7,803 nucleotides of DNA from Bifidobacterium breve (GTDB lineage: Bacteria; Actinomycetota; Acidimicrobiia; IMCC26256). The stretch covers positions 1-7,803 of the forward strand of contig CAMDSG010000080.1 of assembly GCA_945907055.1 (NCBI GenBank). The letters are read 5' to 3'. A program made the position numbers and the translations under genes. This document shows positions 1-6,784 of this stretch, piece by piece. Positions within the stretch are counted from its first letter, which is position 1; each line of letters starts with the position of its first letter. A model generated the notes under the pieces. It had not been told where the DNA came from. It made no database searches and was given only the letters and a program-made list of their open reading frames with translations.

Positions 1-2022
1 GGCATCACTGAGATTGCAAACTCATTCCCAGGTTATGACTCCGCTATCCCCGCAGAGGCGGCAACGATCGCCCAGGTCTTACGACTCTCCGGCTACTCAA
101 CTGGTTGTTTTGGAAAATGGCACCTCGCTCCCCTCTGGGAGCAGAGCCCCGCAGGGCCGTTTGATCGCTGGCCAACCGGTGTGGGCTTTGATCGCTTCTA
201 TGGAATCCTCGGGGCAGAGGCATCTCAGTTCGAGCCTGCTGTCTACGACCAGACAACTCCGATCAATCCACATTTTGGTCGCGATGATTATCACCTAAGT
301 GAAGACCTCGCCGATCAGGCGATCAACTGGATCCAGCGTCAGCATGTATCCGCTCCCGAGCGGCCTTTCTTCTGCTACCTACCAACTCCAGCAGTACACG
401 CGCCGCACCACGCGCCACGTGAGTGGATCGATCGCTTCGCCGGTGCCTTTGACGACGGTTGGGATGCAATGCGTACCCATATTCATGAGCGCCAAATACA
501 ACTCGGCGTTATTCCGCCCGAGACTGTTCTAACTCCGCGCCCAGAGCAGATACCAGCATGGGATGACTACCCGGATCGATTCAAACCTGTAGCAACGCGC
601 TTAATGGAGTGTTTTGCAGGGTTTCTTGCGCATACTGATGCGCAGATCGGGCGAGTAATTGATGCGATCGACGAGCTCGGTCTCACAGATAACACGCTCG
701 TTATTTACATCACCGGTGACAATGGGGCCTCTGCCGAGGGGACAGTGAACGGTGCGTGGAGTGCTCCGTCATTCCAGAATGGCGTGCACGAAGACCCCGA
801 GTGGCTTCTTGAGCACATGGACGATTTCGGAACAGCGCTCTGCGAGAACCACTTCAATGTTGGATGGGCCTGGGCACTTGACTCGCCGTTCCAATGGATG
901 AAGCAGGTCGCCTCGCACTTTGGTGGCACTAGAAACGCTCTCGCTATCTCATGGCCAAAGCGCATCAAAGATGTTGGAGCATTGCGGAGCCAGTTCCATC
1001 ATGTTGTCGATATTGCGCCGACTATTTACCGCGCAGCCGGAATCACAGAGCCCGGGAGTGTGAACGGGATCGCACAGATCGAGATTCATGGCGTCTCGAT
1101 GGATTACACCTTTGATAATGACGGCAAGAGTAAGCGCACTACTCAGTACTTTGAGATTCTCGGCAACCGAGCGATCTACCACGATGGCTGGGTAGCGGCA
1201 TGTTTTCACGGGAGGCTTCCTTGGATTCGCCTGCAGGGTTTTGAGTTCGATGGTGAGCAGGAGCGCTGGGAGCTCTATGACATTCGTAACGACTTCTCTC
1301 AGGCATTCGACCTAGCCGAGAAGCACCCAGAGAAACTCAGCGAGTTACTAGAGAAGTTCGATGAAGAGGCAAGACGATTTGGCGTCTACCCACTGCGCGA
1401 TGTTTCATCTCCACGCGCTGGCGAGTTCGGCGTGCCGTCGTTGCTAGGTGAGCGCACCTCGATGACCTACACGCCTGCGCACGTGCGCATGCCGGAGTCA
1501 TCGGTCTTAAATTTAAAGAATGCATCTTGGCGTATTACTGGTGAGATAACAGTTAGCGCCGATGAGGTTGCCGAGGGAGTAGTTGCGTGTCAGGGCGGGA
1601 ACATGTCTGGCTGGTCTCTCTATCTAGATAGCGGGCGTCCCGCGTTTGTATATAACTGCTTTGGGCACGAGGTCACAACCTTGATGGATGATCGAGTCCT
1701 TGAAGCAGGGCGCCACAGGGTCGCTGCAACATTTGATTATGACGGAGGCTTTGGCGCCGGCGGCGAGCTAGTACTAAGCATCAATGGTGAAGCAGTGACA
1801 CACGCACGTATCGAGCGCACCGTTCCGCTTGTCTTCTCCATGAGTGGCGAGACATTCGATGTCGGGATTGATACCGGTTCGCCAGTTGGCAACTATCCGC
1901 ACGGATTTGCCTGCAACGCCGAGATACACGGGGTGACCCTGGAGCGATTGAGCGAGCCTGGGGAAGCGGTATCGGCAGCGATGAAGGCCGGCTTACTGCA
2001 GGCTGGTCTGCGTACTCAATAG
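1..2022 (+). CDS. Arylsulfatase (alkaline-phosphatase superfamily), 5' end outside window
   Basis: The reading frame is open from base 1, so the gene starts upstream; a GTG at 181 is an internal codon, since sulfatase sequence continues before it. The visible 673 residues match type I sulfatases, which hydrolyse sulfate esters using a formylglycine made from the Cys/Ser of a CxPxR motif. That motif lies before the window. Numbering from the first visible codon: GKWHL gives Lys39 and His41; AVHAPH gives His133; ITGDNGAS gives metal ligands Asp240 and Asn241; and SWPKR gives Lys320. These match the conserved catalytic set of bacterial arylsulfatases. The HFGGTRN segment before SWPKR and the WELYDIRNDFSQAFDLA segment (about residues 420-440) are typical of the large AtsA/AtsD-like actinobacterial enzymes. 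Residues about 505-655 form a predicted LamG/concanavalin-like beta-sandwich. Substrate is unknown. Confidence is high for the family and low for the substrate. Confidence 0.93.
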   Translation, partial: GITEIANSFPGYDSAIPAEAATIAQVLRLSGYSTGCFGKWHLAPLWEQSPAGPFDRWPTGVGFDRFYGILGAEASQFEPAVYDQTTPINPHFGRDDYHLSEDLADQAINWIQRQHVSAPERPFFCYLPTPAVHAPHHAPREWIDRFAGAFDDGWDAMRTHIHERQIQLGVIPPETVLTPRPEQIPAWDDYPDRFKPVATRLMECFAGFLAHTDAQIGRVIDAIDELGLTDNTLVIYITGDNGASAEGTVNGAWSAPSFQNGVHEDPEWLLEHMDDFGTALCENHFNVGWAWALDSPFQWMKQVASHFGGTRNALAISWPKRIKDVGALRSQFHHVVDIAPTIYRAAGITEPGSVNGIAQIEIHGVSMDYTFDNDGKSKRTTQYFEILGNRAIYHDGWVAACFHGRLPWIRLQGFEFDGEQERWELYDIRNDFSQAFDLAEKHPEKLSELLEKFDEEARRFGVYPLRDVSSPRAGEFGVPSLLGERTSMTYTPAHVRMPESSVLNLKNASWRITGEITVSADEVAEGVVACQGGNMSGWSLYLDSGRPAFVYNCFGHEVTTLMDDRVLEAGRHRVAATFDYDGGFGAGGELVLSINGEAVTHARIERTVPLVFSMSGETFDVGIDTGSPVGNYPHGFACNAEIHGVTLERLSEPGEAVSAAMKAGLLQAGLRTQ

Positions 2023-2029
2023 TTGGGAG

Positions 2030-2072
2030 AGAGTCCGGAGCATTCCAAAGGGGAATGGGTCTGCCCGGCTCT
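2030..2072 (+). terminator. Imperfect hairpin after the sulfatase gene, possible terminator
   Basis: Starting 8 bp after the sulfatase stop codon, CATTCC (2041-2046) pairs with GGAATG (2052-2057) around a 5-nt loop. An outer stem forms between AGAG-t-CCGG (2030-2038, one bulged T) and CCGGCTCT (2065-2072), with an asymmetric 2/7-nt internal loop. A C-rich stretch follows instead of a T tract, so it is not a classical intrinsic terminator. Position and structure suggest transcript-end protection or U-tract-less termination; this is inference. Confidence 0.35.
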
Positions 2073-2143
2073 GACCCCCACTACCCCCTACTTGCTGTGA
2101 GGAGTTTCGTATAGAACTCGGCATAATGCAAGGAAGAACTTTA

Positions 2144-2172
2144 TGGACAAATCGTACTTTGTGTACGATAAT
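2144..2172 (+). promoter_or_regulatory. Promoter of the TetR-like gene, probably giving a leaderless mRNA
   Basis: A -35-like box TGGACA (2144-2149; one mismatch to TTGACA) and a -10 box GATAAT (2167-2172; one mismatch to TATAAT) are separated by exactly 17 bp. A start about 7 nt after the -10 box would fall at 2179, the A of the ATG. There is no purine-rich Shine-Dalgarno before that ATG, which fits leaderless translation as is common in Actinomycetota. The 17-bp spacer contains most of a palindrome, so a bound repressor would block RNA polymerase. Confidence 0.65.
2151..2169. promoter_or_regulatory. Palindromic operator-like site in the promoter spacer
   Basis: Perfect inverted repeat ATCGTAC (2151-2157) - TTTGT - GTACGAT (2163-2169). 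The 19-bp length and two GTAC cores 9 bp apart are typical of dimeric TetR-family operators. A second inverted repeat overlaps it: ACAAA (2147-2151) with TTTGT (2158-2162). The site covers most of the -35/-10 spacer and the first bases of the -10 box, which predicts repression. The most likely ligand is the product of the adjacent TetR-like gene, by autoregulation; this is inference from position. Confidence 0.65.
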
Positions 2173-2178
2173 GTCTAG

Positions 2179-3450
2179 ATGAGGGCAGGAGAGAGAGAAA
2201 ACAAGGGCTCCGCTGTGGCTTCTGGGAGAGTCGCAGCGAAGGCTGAGGCCAGTAGGCGGGCACTAGTGGAGGTCGCCATTGAGCGCCTCTTAACTCATTC
2301 ACTAGATGGGCTTGCCTCATTAGTCAGCCCTTCAGTGCTAGCCCGAACCTCCGCAACCGTGAGTGTGGATACTGCATATCGGCTCCTTGAGTCTTCCGAG
2401 GCAACCCTTGCGCTAGTGGTTGAGAGCGTCGCCTCTCCTCAGTTCTCAGCACCGCGCATCGGCTGGAGTGCGTTGGATCAGATCACGGAGGGTGCCCTTG
2501 ATGCTCACGGGGAGCCGGTGCCGCTCGTCTCTGCAGCGGAGTCTCTGCGGCATTTTATTGCTGAAAATTTCTTCCAACCGGCACGACCTCTTGGCCGCCT
2601 CCTAGATGCAGCAGCGCTAACTGCGAGTGAGGAGTGGAAGGGGACCCTAGCTATTCGGGACGAGCGCCGAGATCTAGCTCTGCAGATACTCGAGGCGCGC
2701 CGTGTCTCTAATGAGGCCATTGCCGACAGTATGCGTTGGATTGGCCAAGAGGCATTCGCCGAATTACGTCGTCGCCCCAAGCCCGGGATGACTATGGACT
2801 CAATCATTTTGCTGATGCACTCTCTTGCAGATGGTGCAGTCGACCGCATGATGACCTCTCCAGGATGCATGACCTTAGATGATCTTGTTGCTGCAATTAT
2901 TGAGATTGTGCTTGCACTATCCGAGGATGGGTCAATGAACGACCCTCGCATTCCGGAGAACGAAGAAGGGCGAGCGGTCTTTACTGCCATTGTCGAGGCG
3001 GCGGATGAGTATTGGAGCACCGGCGCGAGCATGGAGACGATCGAGCAGGCATCGGACCGGCTAGAGAAGCCTCTACAGACTCTCGTCATCCTCTTCCCAA
3101 CAATCAATCACCTCGCAGACTCTGTTCTGAGGGTGCGCACTATCGCAGCGGGGATTGATTCAGGTGCTTCAAAGCCAATGAATATTTTGTTAGGAGCATC
3201 GCTCCGTAGGCTTGCGCGCGCTGCGGACAGCCTCCCAGAGGTTCTGCGTTTTGCGAGCGAGCTCAACGAGGCCGACTCAGTATTGAACGAACTTCGCCTT
3301 TTAGCAGCGAGCTTGGCCTCGGCTGCGAAGACTTCTGTCGAACCCCAGCGCCTCGCAGAGCAGTTGGTCTCGCTCGCAGCGCAAGGGACCTCGCAGATCG
3401 AGACTGTTGAGTTGCTCCTAGAGATGCTGCGCGAGACGCCTGCTACTTAG
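2179..3450 (+). CDS. TetR-like transcriptional regulator with two tandem TetR-like units
   Basis: A 423-residue, mostly helical soluble protein. Residues about 24-84 follow the TetR N-terminal pattern: a basic start (ASRRALVEVAIERLL), then helices with a turn and a TxYRLLES-type recognition-helix end. This would bind DNA, while later helices would bind an effector or dimerise. A second unit of similar pattern begins at about residue 264 (GRAVFTAIVEAADEYW) and runs to about 320, so the protein looks like two fused TetR-type modules, roughly twice the usual 190-220 residues. Both helix-turn-helix regions are divergent, and the second may no longer bind DNA. The ATG at 2179 is chosen because the promoter places transcription start there. 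An in-frame GTG at 2215, preceded by AAGGG at 7-nt spacing, is an alternative. It has its own promoter and palindrome, so it is probably not co-transcribed with the sulfatase. Effector and targets are unknown. Confidence 0.72.
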   Translation: MRAGERENKGSAVASGRVAAKAEASRRALVEVAIERLLTHSLDGLASLVSPSVLARTSATVSVDTAYRLLESSEATLALVVESVASPQFSAPRIGWSALDQITEGALDAHGEPVPLVSAAESLRHFIAENFFQPARPLGRLLDAAALTASEEWKGTLAIRDERRDLALQILEARRVSNEAIADSMRWIGQEAFAELRRRPKPGMTMDSIILLMHSLADGAVDRMMTSPGCMTLDDLVAAIIEIVLALSEDGSMNDPRIPENEEGRAVFTAIVEAADEYWSTGASMETIEQASDRLEKPLQTLVILFPTINHLADSVLRVRTIAAGIDSGASKPMNILLGASLRRLARAADSLPEVLRFASELNEADSVLNELRLLAASLASAAKTSVEPQRLAEQLVSLAAQGTSQIETVELLLEMLRETPAT

Positions 3451-3456
3451 CAACGC

Positions 3457-3738
3457 TTACTTAGCGCCGCCGTCACGATCAGCGTCTTGGCGGTCTTCTC
3501 GTCTTTGGCGGATGCGGTCCATGTAGAAGAGCGATGCAAAGAGGAGTCCAATGAATACTGCGAGCAGCACGAAGGCGAGGCCGCCTTGTCCGTTCTCTCC
3601 ACCAGCATCAACGAGTTGCCCGTTGTTGATGTCGGGGCCGCAGCCGGTGAGCATCACAAGCGTGACAAGAGTAAGGAGGGTGAGAGCAGCACGCCTAATG
3701 AAGAGCGCAGTATGAGTAGTGGTGAGCATCGAGGTCAT
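3457..3738 (-). CDS. Small lipoprotein with an added transmembrane helix
   Basis: A 93-residue protein of no recognised family. The N-terminus has two arginines (15-16), a hydrophobic stretch and a lipobox LTGC with Cys33, so signal peptidase II cleavage and lipidation on the outer face are predicted. A short Gly/Asn-rich region follows, then a hydrophobic helix at about 54-73 and a strongly charged tail (MDRIRQRRED...), which should be cytoplasmic. The mature protein would thus be held by both a lipid and a helix. ATG at 3738 is preferred: AGGAG (3754-3750) lies 11 nt upstream, whereas an in-frame TTG at 3747 is only 2 nt from it. It is the last gene of the bc-complex operon, 14 bp after the preceding gene. 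Its position suggests a small accessory subunit or assembly factor; this is inference. Confidence 0.75.
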   Translation of the reverse strand: MTSMLTTTHTALFIRRAALTLLTLVTLVMLTGCGPDINNGQLVDAGGENGQGGLAFVLLAVFIGLLFASLFYMDRIRQRREDRQDADRDGGAK

Positions 3739-3752
3739 ATTTATCAATACTC

Positions 3753-4640
3753 CTAGTCGCCAGCCGGGGTTGGGGATTTATCGGCGGCCTCTTGCTCGGC
3801 TAGTTCCTGAAGGTCACGTTCTCTCCAGTGGAGCCCAAGAAGGAAGAGTGCGAACAGGATGCCAGAAGAGACCATCACCATGAATGGCGGGAATCGAAGT
3901 GAGCCAAGGTCTTTCTCAAGCACGATGGTCGTTGCCTGCTTGTCGGGGTCGCAGGTCGGCTCTGGGATTGGGTCTCCGAAGGGAACCTCCTGAGCCTCTC
4001 GGTCAATCGGGCAGAGGACCGCTACCGCATAACTCGGCACATGAGCAGTTACGTGTACCCAAGGGAAAGAGGCGTCGGTAGTGACCTTGATATCCCCTAG
4101 GTGAAGGTAAGGAGAGTTCTTGTCCAGCCAAGCTCCCCCGCCAGTCGAGTAAGCAGCCGCAACTAAATAATCAGTTGAGGACTCAAAGGTCTGAAACTCG
4201 TCGGGCAACTCTGCAGGTACCCCACCGCTGCTCTTAGGAATCAAAACAAGAGTATCTATTGCAGCCTTGACGTTTGTGGTCTCAGCAAGATCAAGTTTGT
4301 TCTTGGGGCCAATCGTCTGTATCGCTTCAATCTTGGACCTTGCGAAATCATCTCCAGCGATACTCTCATTGATTTCATAACCAGGGATTCGGCCCTTGAG
4401 GGTATTGAGTGGTGATGCCGTTGTCCACCAAAGTGCTGAGATGAGCATGAGCATTCCAAAGAGTGCTGCACCCACGATTAAAAATGCGAGTCGAGCACCG
4501 GTATTGGTAGCTACTAACAGGTAGGTGCCACCCGTGAAGAGCCCAATCGCTGAGGCAACAACAAGCACACCGAGAATCATCGGATACCAAATACTTGGTT
4601 CCTTGATCCCCGAGTTCGCAAAAATAAATAGGAGGTTCAC
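3753..4640 (-). CDS. Unrecognised membrane protein with large ectodomain, bc-operon member
   Basis: A 295-residue protein I cannot assign to a named family. Two hydrophobic helices (about 18-44 and 51-72) are separated by a short loop with Arg50. A hydrophilic domain (about 73-249) follows, then a third helix (about 250-270) and a charged C-terminal tail beginning HWRERD. By the positive-inside rule the N-terminus is outside, the 73-249 domain is outside and the tail is cytoplasmic. The ectodomain has Cys210 and Cys230, which could form a disulfide; there is no CxxCH, Rieske or copper motif, so it probably carries no redox centre. The GTG start at 4640 is supported by AGGAG (4651-4647) at 6-nt spacing. 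It lies 21 bp after the cytochrome c gene and 14 bp before the lipoprotein gene, which points to an accessory or assembly role in the bc complex. Confidence 0.8.
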   Translation of the reverse strand: MNLLFIFANSGIKEPSIWYPMILGVLVVASAIGLFTGGTYLLVATNTGARLAFLIVGAALFGMLMLISALWWTTASPLNTLKGRIPGYEINESIAGDDFARSKIEAIQTIGPKNKLDLAETTNVKAAIDTLVLIPKSSGGVPAELPDEFQTFESSTDYLVAAAYSTGGGAWLDKNSPYLHLGDIKVTTDASFPWVHVTAHVPSYAVAVLCPIDREAQEVPFGDPIPEPTCDPDKQATTIVLEKDLGSLRFPPFMVMVSSGILFALFLLGLHWRERDLQELAEQEAADKSPTPAGD

Positions 4641-4646
4641 GCTTGG

Positions 4647-4651
4647 CTCCT
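4647..4651 (-). promoter_or_regulatory. Ribosome binding site fixing a GTG start
   Basis: AGGAG on the - strand with 6 nt before GTG at 4640. It supports the GTG as start of the 295-aa membrane protein. It lies in the 21-bp gap after the cytochrome c stop codon, beginning 10 bp beyond it. Confidence 0.75.
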
Positions 4652-4661
4652 GGTACCTGAC

Positions 4662-5888
4662 TTAGAGGCCGCGCTCGTAGCGGACGATGGATTCAATCTG
4701 TGCCTTGCTTAGGAAGAGACCCGCATGTGGCATCTGACCTGAAGAAATGCCGCGTACCCCATAAGGCTTATTTACGCCTGCCCCAACCGCTATCCACTCA
4801 TACTGCTTCTGGAAGCCCGGGGTAGTGGAGTCATCGATGGGTGTACCTGGGAACTGTAGAAGAACGGATCCACCACGAAGAGATGGCCCGAATGCCCCTG
4901 AACCAGCAGGAGGAAGATCCGGTATTAATGGGTTAGACGGCTCGAAGTATGACCATGTCTTGGTGTGGCATCGAGCGCAGTTGGTCTCGAAGAGGAGTTG
5001 ACCCTCACTCGCGTTCTTAGCCTCATTTGAACGCGCCTTGCTACGTGCAAGCGCAGACTCGGCACCAGAGACAGCGGACTCTGCTGCACTGCGAGCTTCA
5101 GGTGTTGCATTAGCAGGGAGGGCAGCGAGCTCTGCAGTCGCTTCCTCGAGATTGGTCTCTGCAATCTTGACGCTTCCAGCCTGCTCGGCCTTGTACTTAG
5201 AGGGCGCAGCGGTTGCAATGGCCTTAGCCTTATTGGGCGATATCTGAATGGAGTGCAGGTAAGCAATGAGATCGGTAATGGCCTGGTCGTTCTTCGGTCC
5301 ACCACCCTCTAAACCCCATGCCGGCATGGGGGAGCCTGGGCGCCCGTATACAAGAATGTTGTGCACCTGGGAGTCGTCAAAGCGGTAGAAGACGTTGTTG
5401 ATGGCGGGGGCCTTCCATGAAACCTTGATGGGCCGAGCCGTTACGCTTCCCTGGGCTGCTGGCGTCACAACAAATGGTGCTGCACCTCCGGCTCCGTCTG
5501 CTCCGTGGCAGTTTGCACAGAGAAGAGACTTAGCTGAGTCGTAGCCAGGCATTGTTTCGTTGGAGTAGAGGACCTCTCCGCGCTCAACGGCGCGTTCATC
5601 GAATCCGATAACCGAGGCATCTTGGCGAGCCGGCTCAACCAACCAGTAGAGCGGGAGCCCTGCAGCAAGAATTAGAGAGAACGTGAAAGCCCATCGAAGG
5701 GAGCGCTCAAGTTTGCGGCCCTCCATAAGATCATCCTCAAGAGGTGCAGCGAGGTTCTGTGGAGTCTTCTCAACCGGCTGACGACGAACACTGAGAATCC
5801 GGAATGCAACTATCCCCGCGATGGCAGCGATGGCGAGAATGTTTAGGGTGATTAAACCCGTGCGAAGTGTGATGGCGAGTATCGGCAT
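4662..5888 (-). CDS. Membrane-anchored diheme cytochrome c of the quinol:cytochrome c reductase
   Basis: A 408-residue protein that should accept electrons from the Rieske subunit and pass them to the terminal oxidase. Two helices (about 8-32 and 64-85) flank a charged cytoplasmic loop, placing the C-terminal part outside. Haem domain 1 has CANCH (124-128) with Met188 in GSPMPAW as likely sixth ligand. Haem domain 2 has CARCH (304-308) with Met386 in GQMPHAG. Residues about 219-295, between the domains, are Ala/Glu/Lys-rich and probably form a helical hairpin or coiled coil. It fills the role of actinobacterial QcrC, which is also diheme, but differs by two N-terminal helices and the insertion. 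Start ATG 5888 is preceded by GGAGG (5903-5899) at 10 nt, located in the last codons of the Rieske gene, 6 bp upstream. QcrC-like by function; true orthology is unproven. Confidence 0.92.
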   Translation of the reverse strand: MPILAITLRTGLITLNILAIAAIAGIVAFRILSVRRQPVEKTPQNLAAPLEDDLMEGRKLERSLRWAFTFSLILAAGLPLYWLVEPARQDASVIGFDERAVERGEVLYSNETMPGYDSAKSLLCANCHGADGAGGAAPFVVTPAAQGSVTARPIKVSWKAPAINNVFYRFDDSQVHNILVYGRPGSPMPAWGLEGGGPKNDQAITDLIAYLHSIQISPNKAKAIATAAPSKYKAEQAGSVKIAETNLEEATAELAALPANATPEARSAAESAVSGAESALARSKARSNEAKNASEGQLLFETNCARCHTKTWSYFEPSNPLIPDLPPAGSGAFGPSLRGGSVLLQFPGTPIDDSTTPGFQKQYEWIAVGAGVNKPYGVRGISSGQMPHAGLFLSKAQIESIVRYERGL

Positions 5889-5894
5889 CTTGAA

Positions 5895-6770
5895 TCAGCC
5901 TCCAACGCAGGGAGGCCCTTCGGCACCCTGACTCGTCGTGTTGGTTCCGATTGGCGCACCACTCAGAACAACGGATGTATCGATTGTGATCGACCCAGAG
6001 CCAGAGATCGCCATGGCGAAGTGGTCAAGACCGCGAGGCGCAGGCCCACCCTTCTTCTCTCCCACACGGCTGTACTGGGAGCCATGGCAAGGGCACTCAA
6101 ACCACTGAGAACTTGCACACCAAGGGACCTTGCACCCAAGGTGAACACACTTCTGGTAGATCGCAACTACTCCCTGGTCCATGCCCGGGATGAGTTTCAC
6201 GTACTGCGGAACCTTCTCAGCTTTTGGTATGTCTTCAATTGGGTATTGAACGATATAAGAGCGAGCCTCAGGGACGTAGTAAGGCTCCTTCTTCTCGGAT
6301 GTGAATGCAATTATGTCTTTTACGGACTTGTCGACGGAGACCTTGCCCCCGAAACCACCGGTAGATTCGGAGTAAAGGAACGCAAGGGCCGCGGCACCAA
6401 ATGCCCCGAGTCCAAGAGAGAGAGAAAGGATGATTCCACGGTTAAAGAATTGTCTACGGCTGATTCCAATCGTCTCTTCGTCAGCCGGCGTGTACTTGGC
6501 AACCTCGCCAGACTTCTTTGTTGCAGGAGTGGAACCGGTTGCAACGAGAGAGTCGCGGGTCTCGTCTGAGCGCTCGCGTGCCTCTGCACTTGCAGCAGCC
6601 TCACCATCAAGATCAGGGGTTCTGCCTGCTTGACGATCGCGTTGGCGAGTCTCTTGCGTAAGCCGACCAGTTACGTTGCCCTCTGCATCTGTCGAGCGTT
6701 TTCGCGCAGAAACAAGAACCGCGATAACCGCGGCAGCGAGTAGAACAACGATGGCAATAATGATGATCAC
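5895..6770 (-). CDS. qcrA: Rieske [2Fe-2S] iron-sulfur subunit, QcrA-like
   Basis: A 291-residue Rieske protein that takes the first electron from quinol at the Qo site. Cluster motifs are CVHLGC (208-213) and CPCHGS (226-231): ligands Cys208, His210, Cys226, His229, with Cys213 and Cys228 as the stabilising disulfide. Helix 1 (about 2-20) is followed by ARKR and a long charged linker (about 22-100). A twin-arginine motif SRRQFFN (104-110) then precedes helix 2 (about 113-133). This implies Sec insertion of helix 1 and Tat export of the folded domain, like the dual-route Rieske proteins of Actinomycetota but with one helix fewer before the Tat motif. Extra cysteines occur at 218 and 288. Start is GTG at 6770, with AGGAG (6784-6780) 9 nt upstream overlapping the previous stop codon. 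It lies 12 bp after the cytochrome b C-terminal gene and 6 bp before the cytochrome c gene. Confidence 0.94.
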   Translation of the reverse strand: MIIIIAIVVLLAAAVIAVLVSARKRSTDAEGNVTGRLTQETRQRDRQAGRTPDLDGEAAASAEARERSDETRDSLVATGSTPATKKSGEVAKYTPADEETIGISRRQFFNRGIILSLSLGLGAFGAAALAFLYSESTGGFGGKVSVDKSVKDIIAFTSEKKEPYYVPEARSYIVQYPIEDIPKAEKVPQYVKLIPGMDQGVVAIYQKCVHLGCKVPWCASSQWFECPCHGSQYSRVGEKKGGPAPRGLDHFAMAISGSGSITIDTSVVLSGAPIGTNTTSQGAEGPPCVGG

Positions 6771-6779
6771 AGTCTCTTG

Positions 6780-6784
6780 CTCCT
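6780..6784 (-). promoter_or_regulatory. Ribosome binding site fixing the GTG start of the Rieske gene
   Basis: AGGAG on the - strand, 9 nt before GTG at 6770. It overlaps the TAG stop (6785-6783) of the upstream cytochrome b C-terminal gene, so translation of the two is probably coupled. Confidence 0.7.

Noticed and set aside
181..183. GTG as start of the sulfatase
   Set aside because: The same frame is open back to base 1 and encodes conserved sulfatase sequence including GKWHL, so the gene starts before the window.
2171..2182. Three-codon mini-ORF ATG TCT AGA TGA overlapping the regulator start
   Set aside because: Its ATG lies within or beside the predicted -10 box, so it should not be in the transcript, and no ribosome site precedes it.
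2505..3107. 200-residue open frame on the - strand inside the regulator gene
   Set aside because: Composition is Ser/Arg/Ala-rich with no family signature, and it lies wholly antisense to a better-supported gene.
3454..3466. CGCT-TACTT-AGCG stem as terminator between the convergent genes
   Set aside because: Only 4 bp per arm and no T tract on either strand.
3739..3747. Upstream TTG start (3747) for the small lipoprotein
   Set aside because: It would lie 2 nt from AGGAG, too close; ATG 3738 has workable spacing and the signal peptide is unchanged.
6021..6569. 182-residue open frame on the + strand opposite the Rieske gene
   Set aside because: It is the complement of a certain Rieske coding sequence, and its translation shows no motif or coherent domain.
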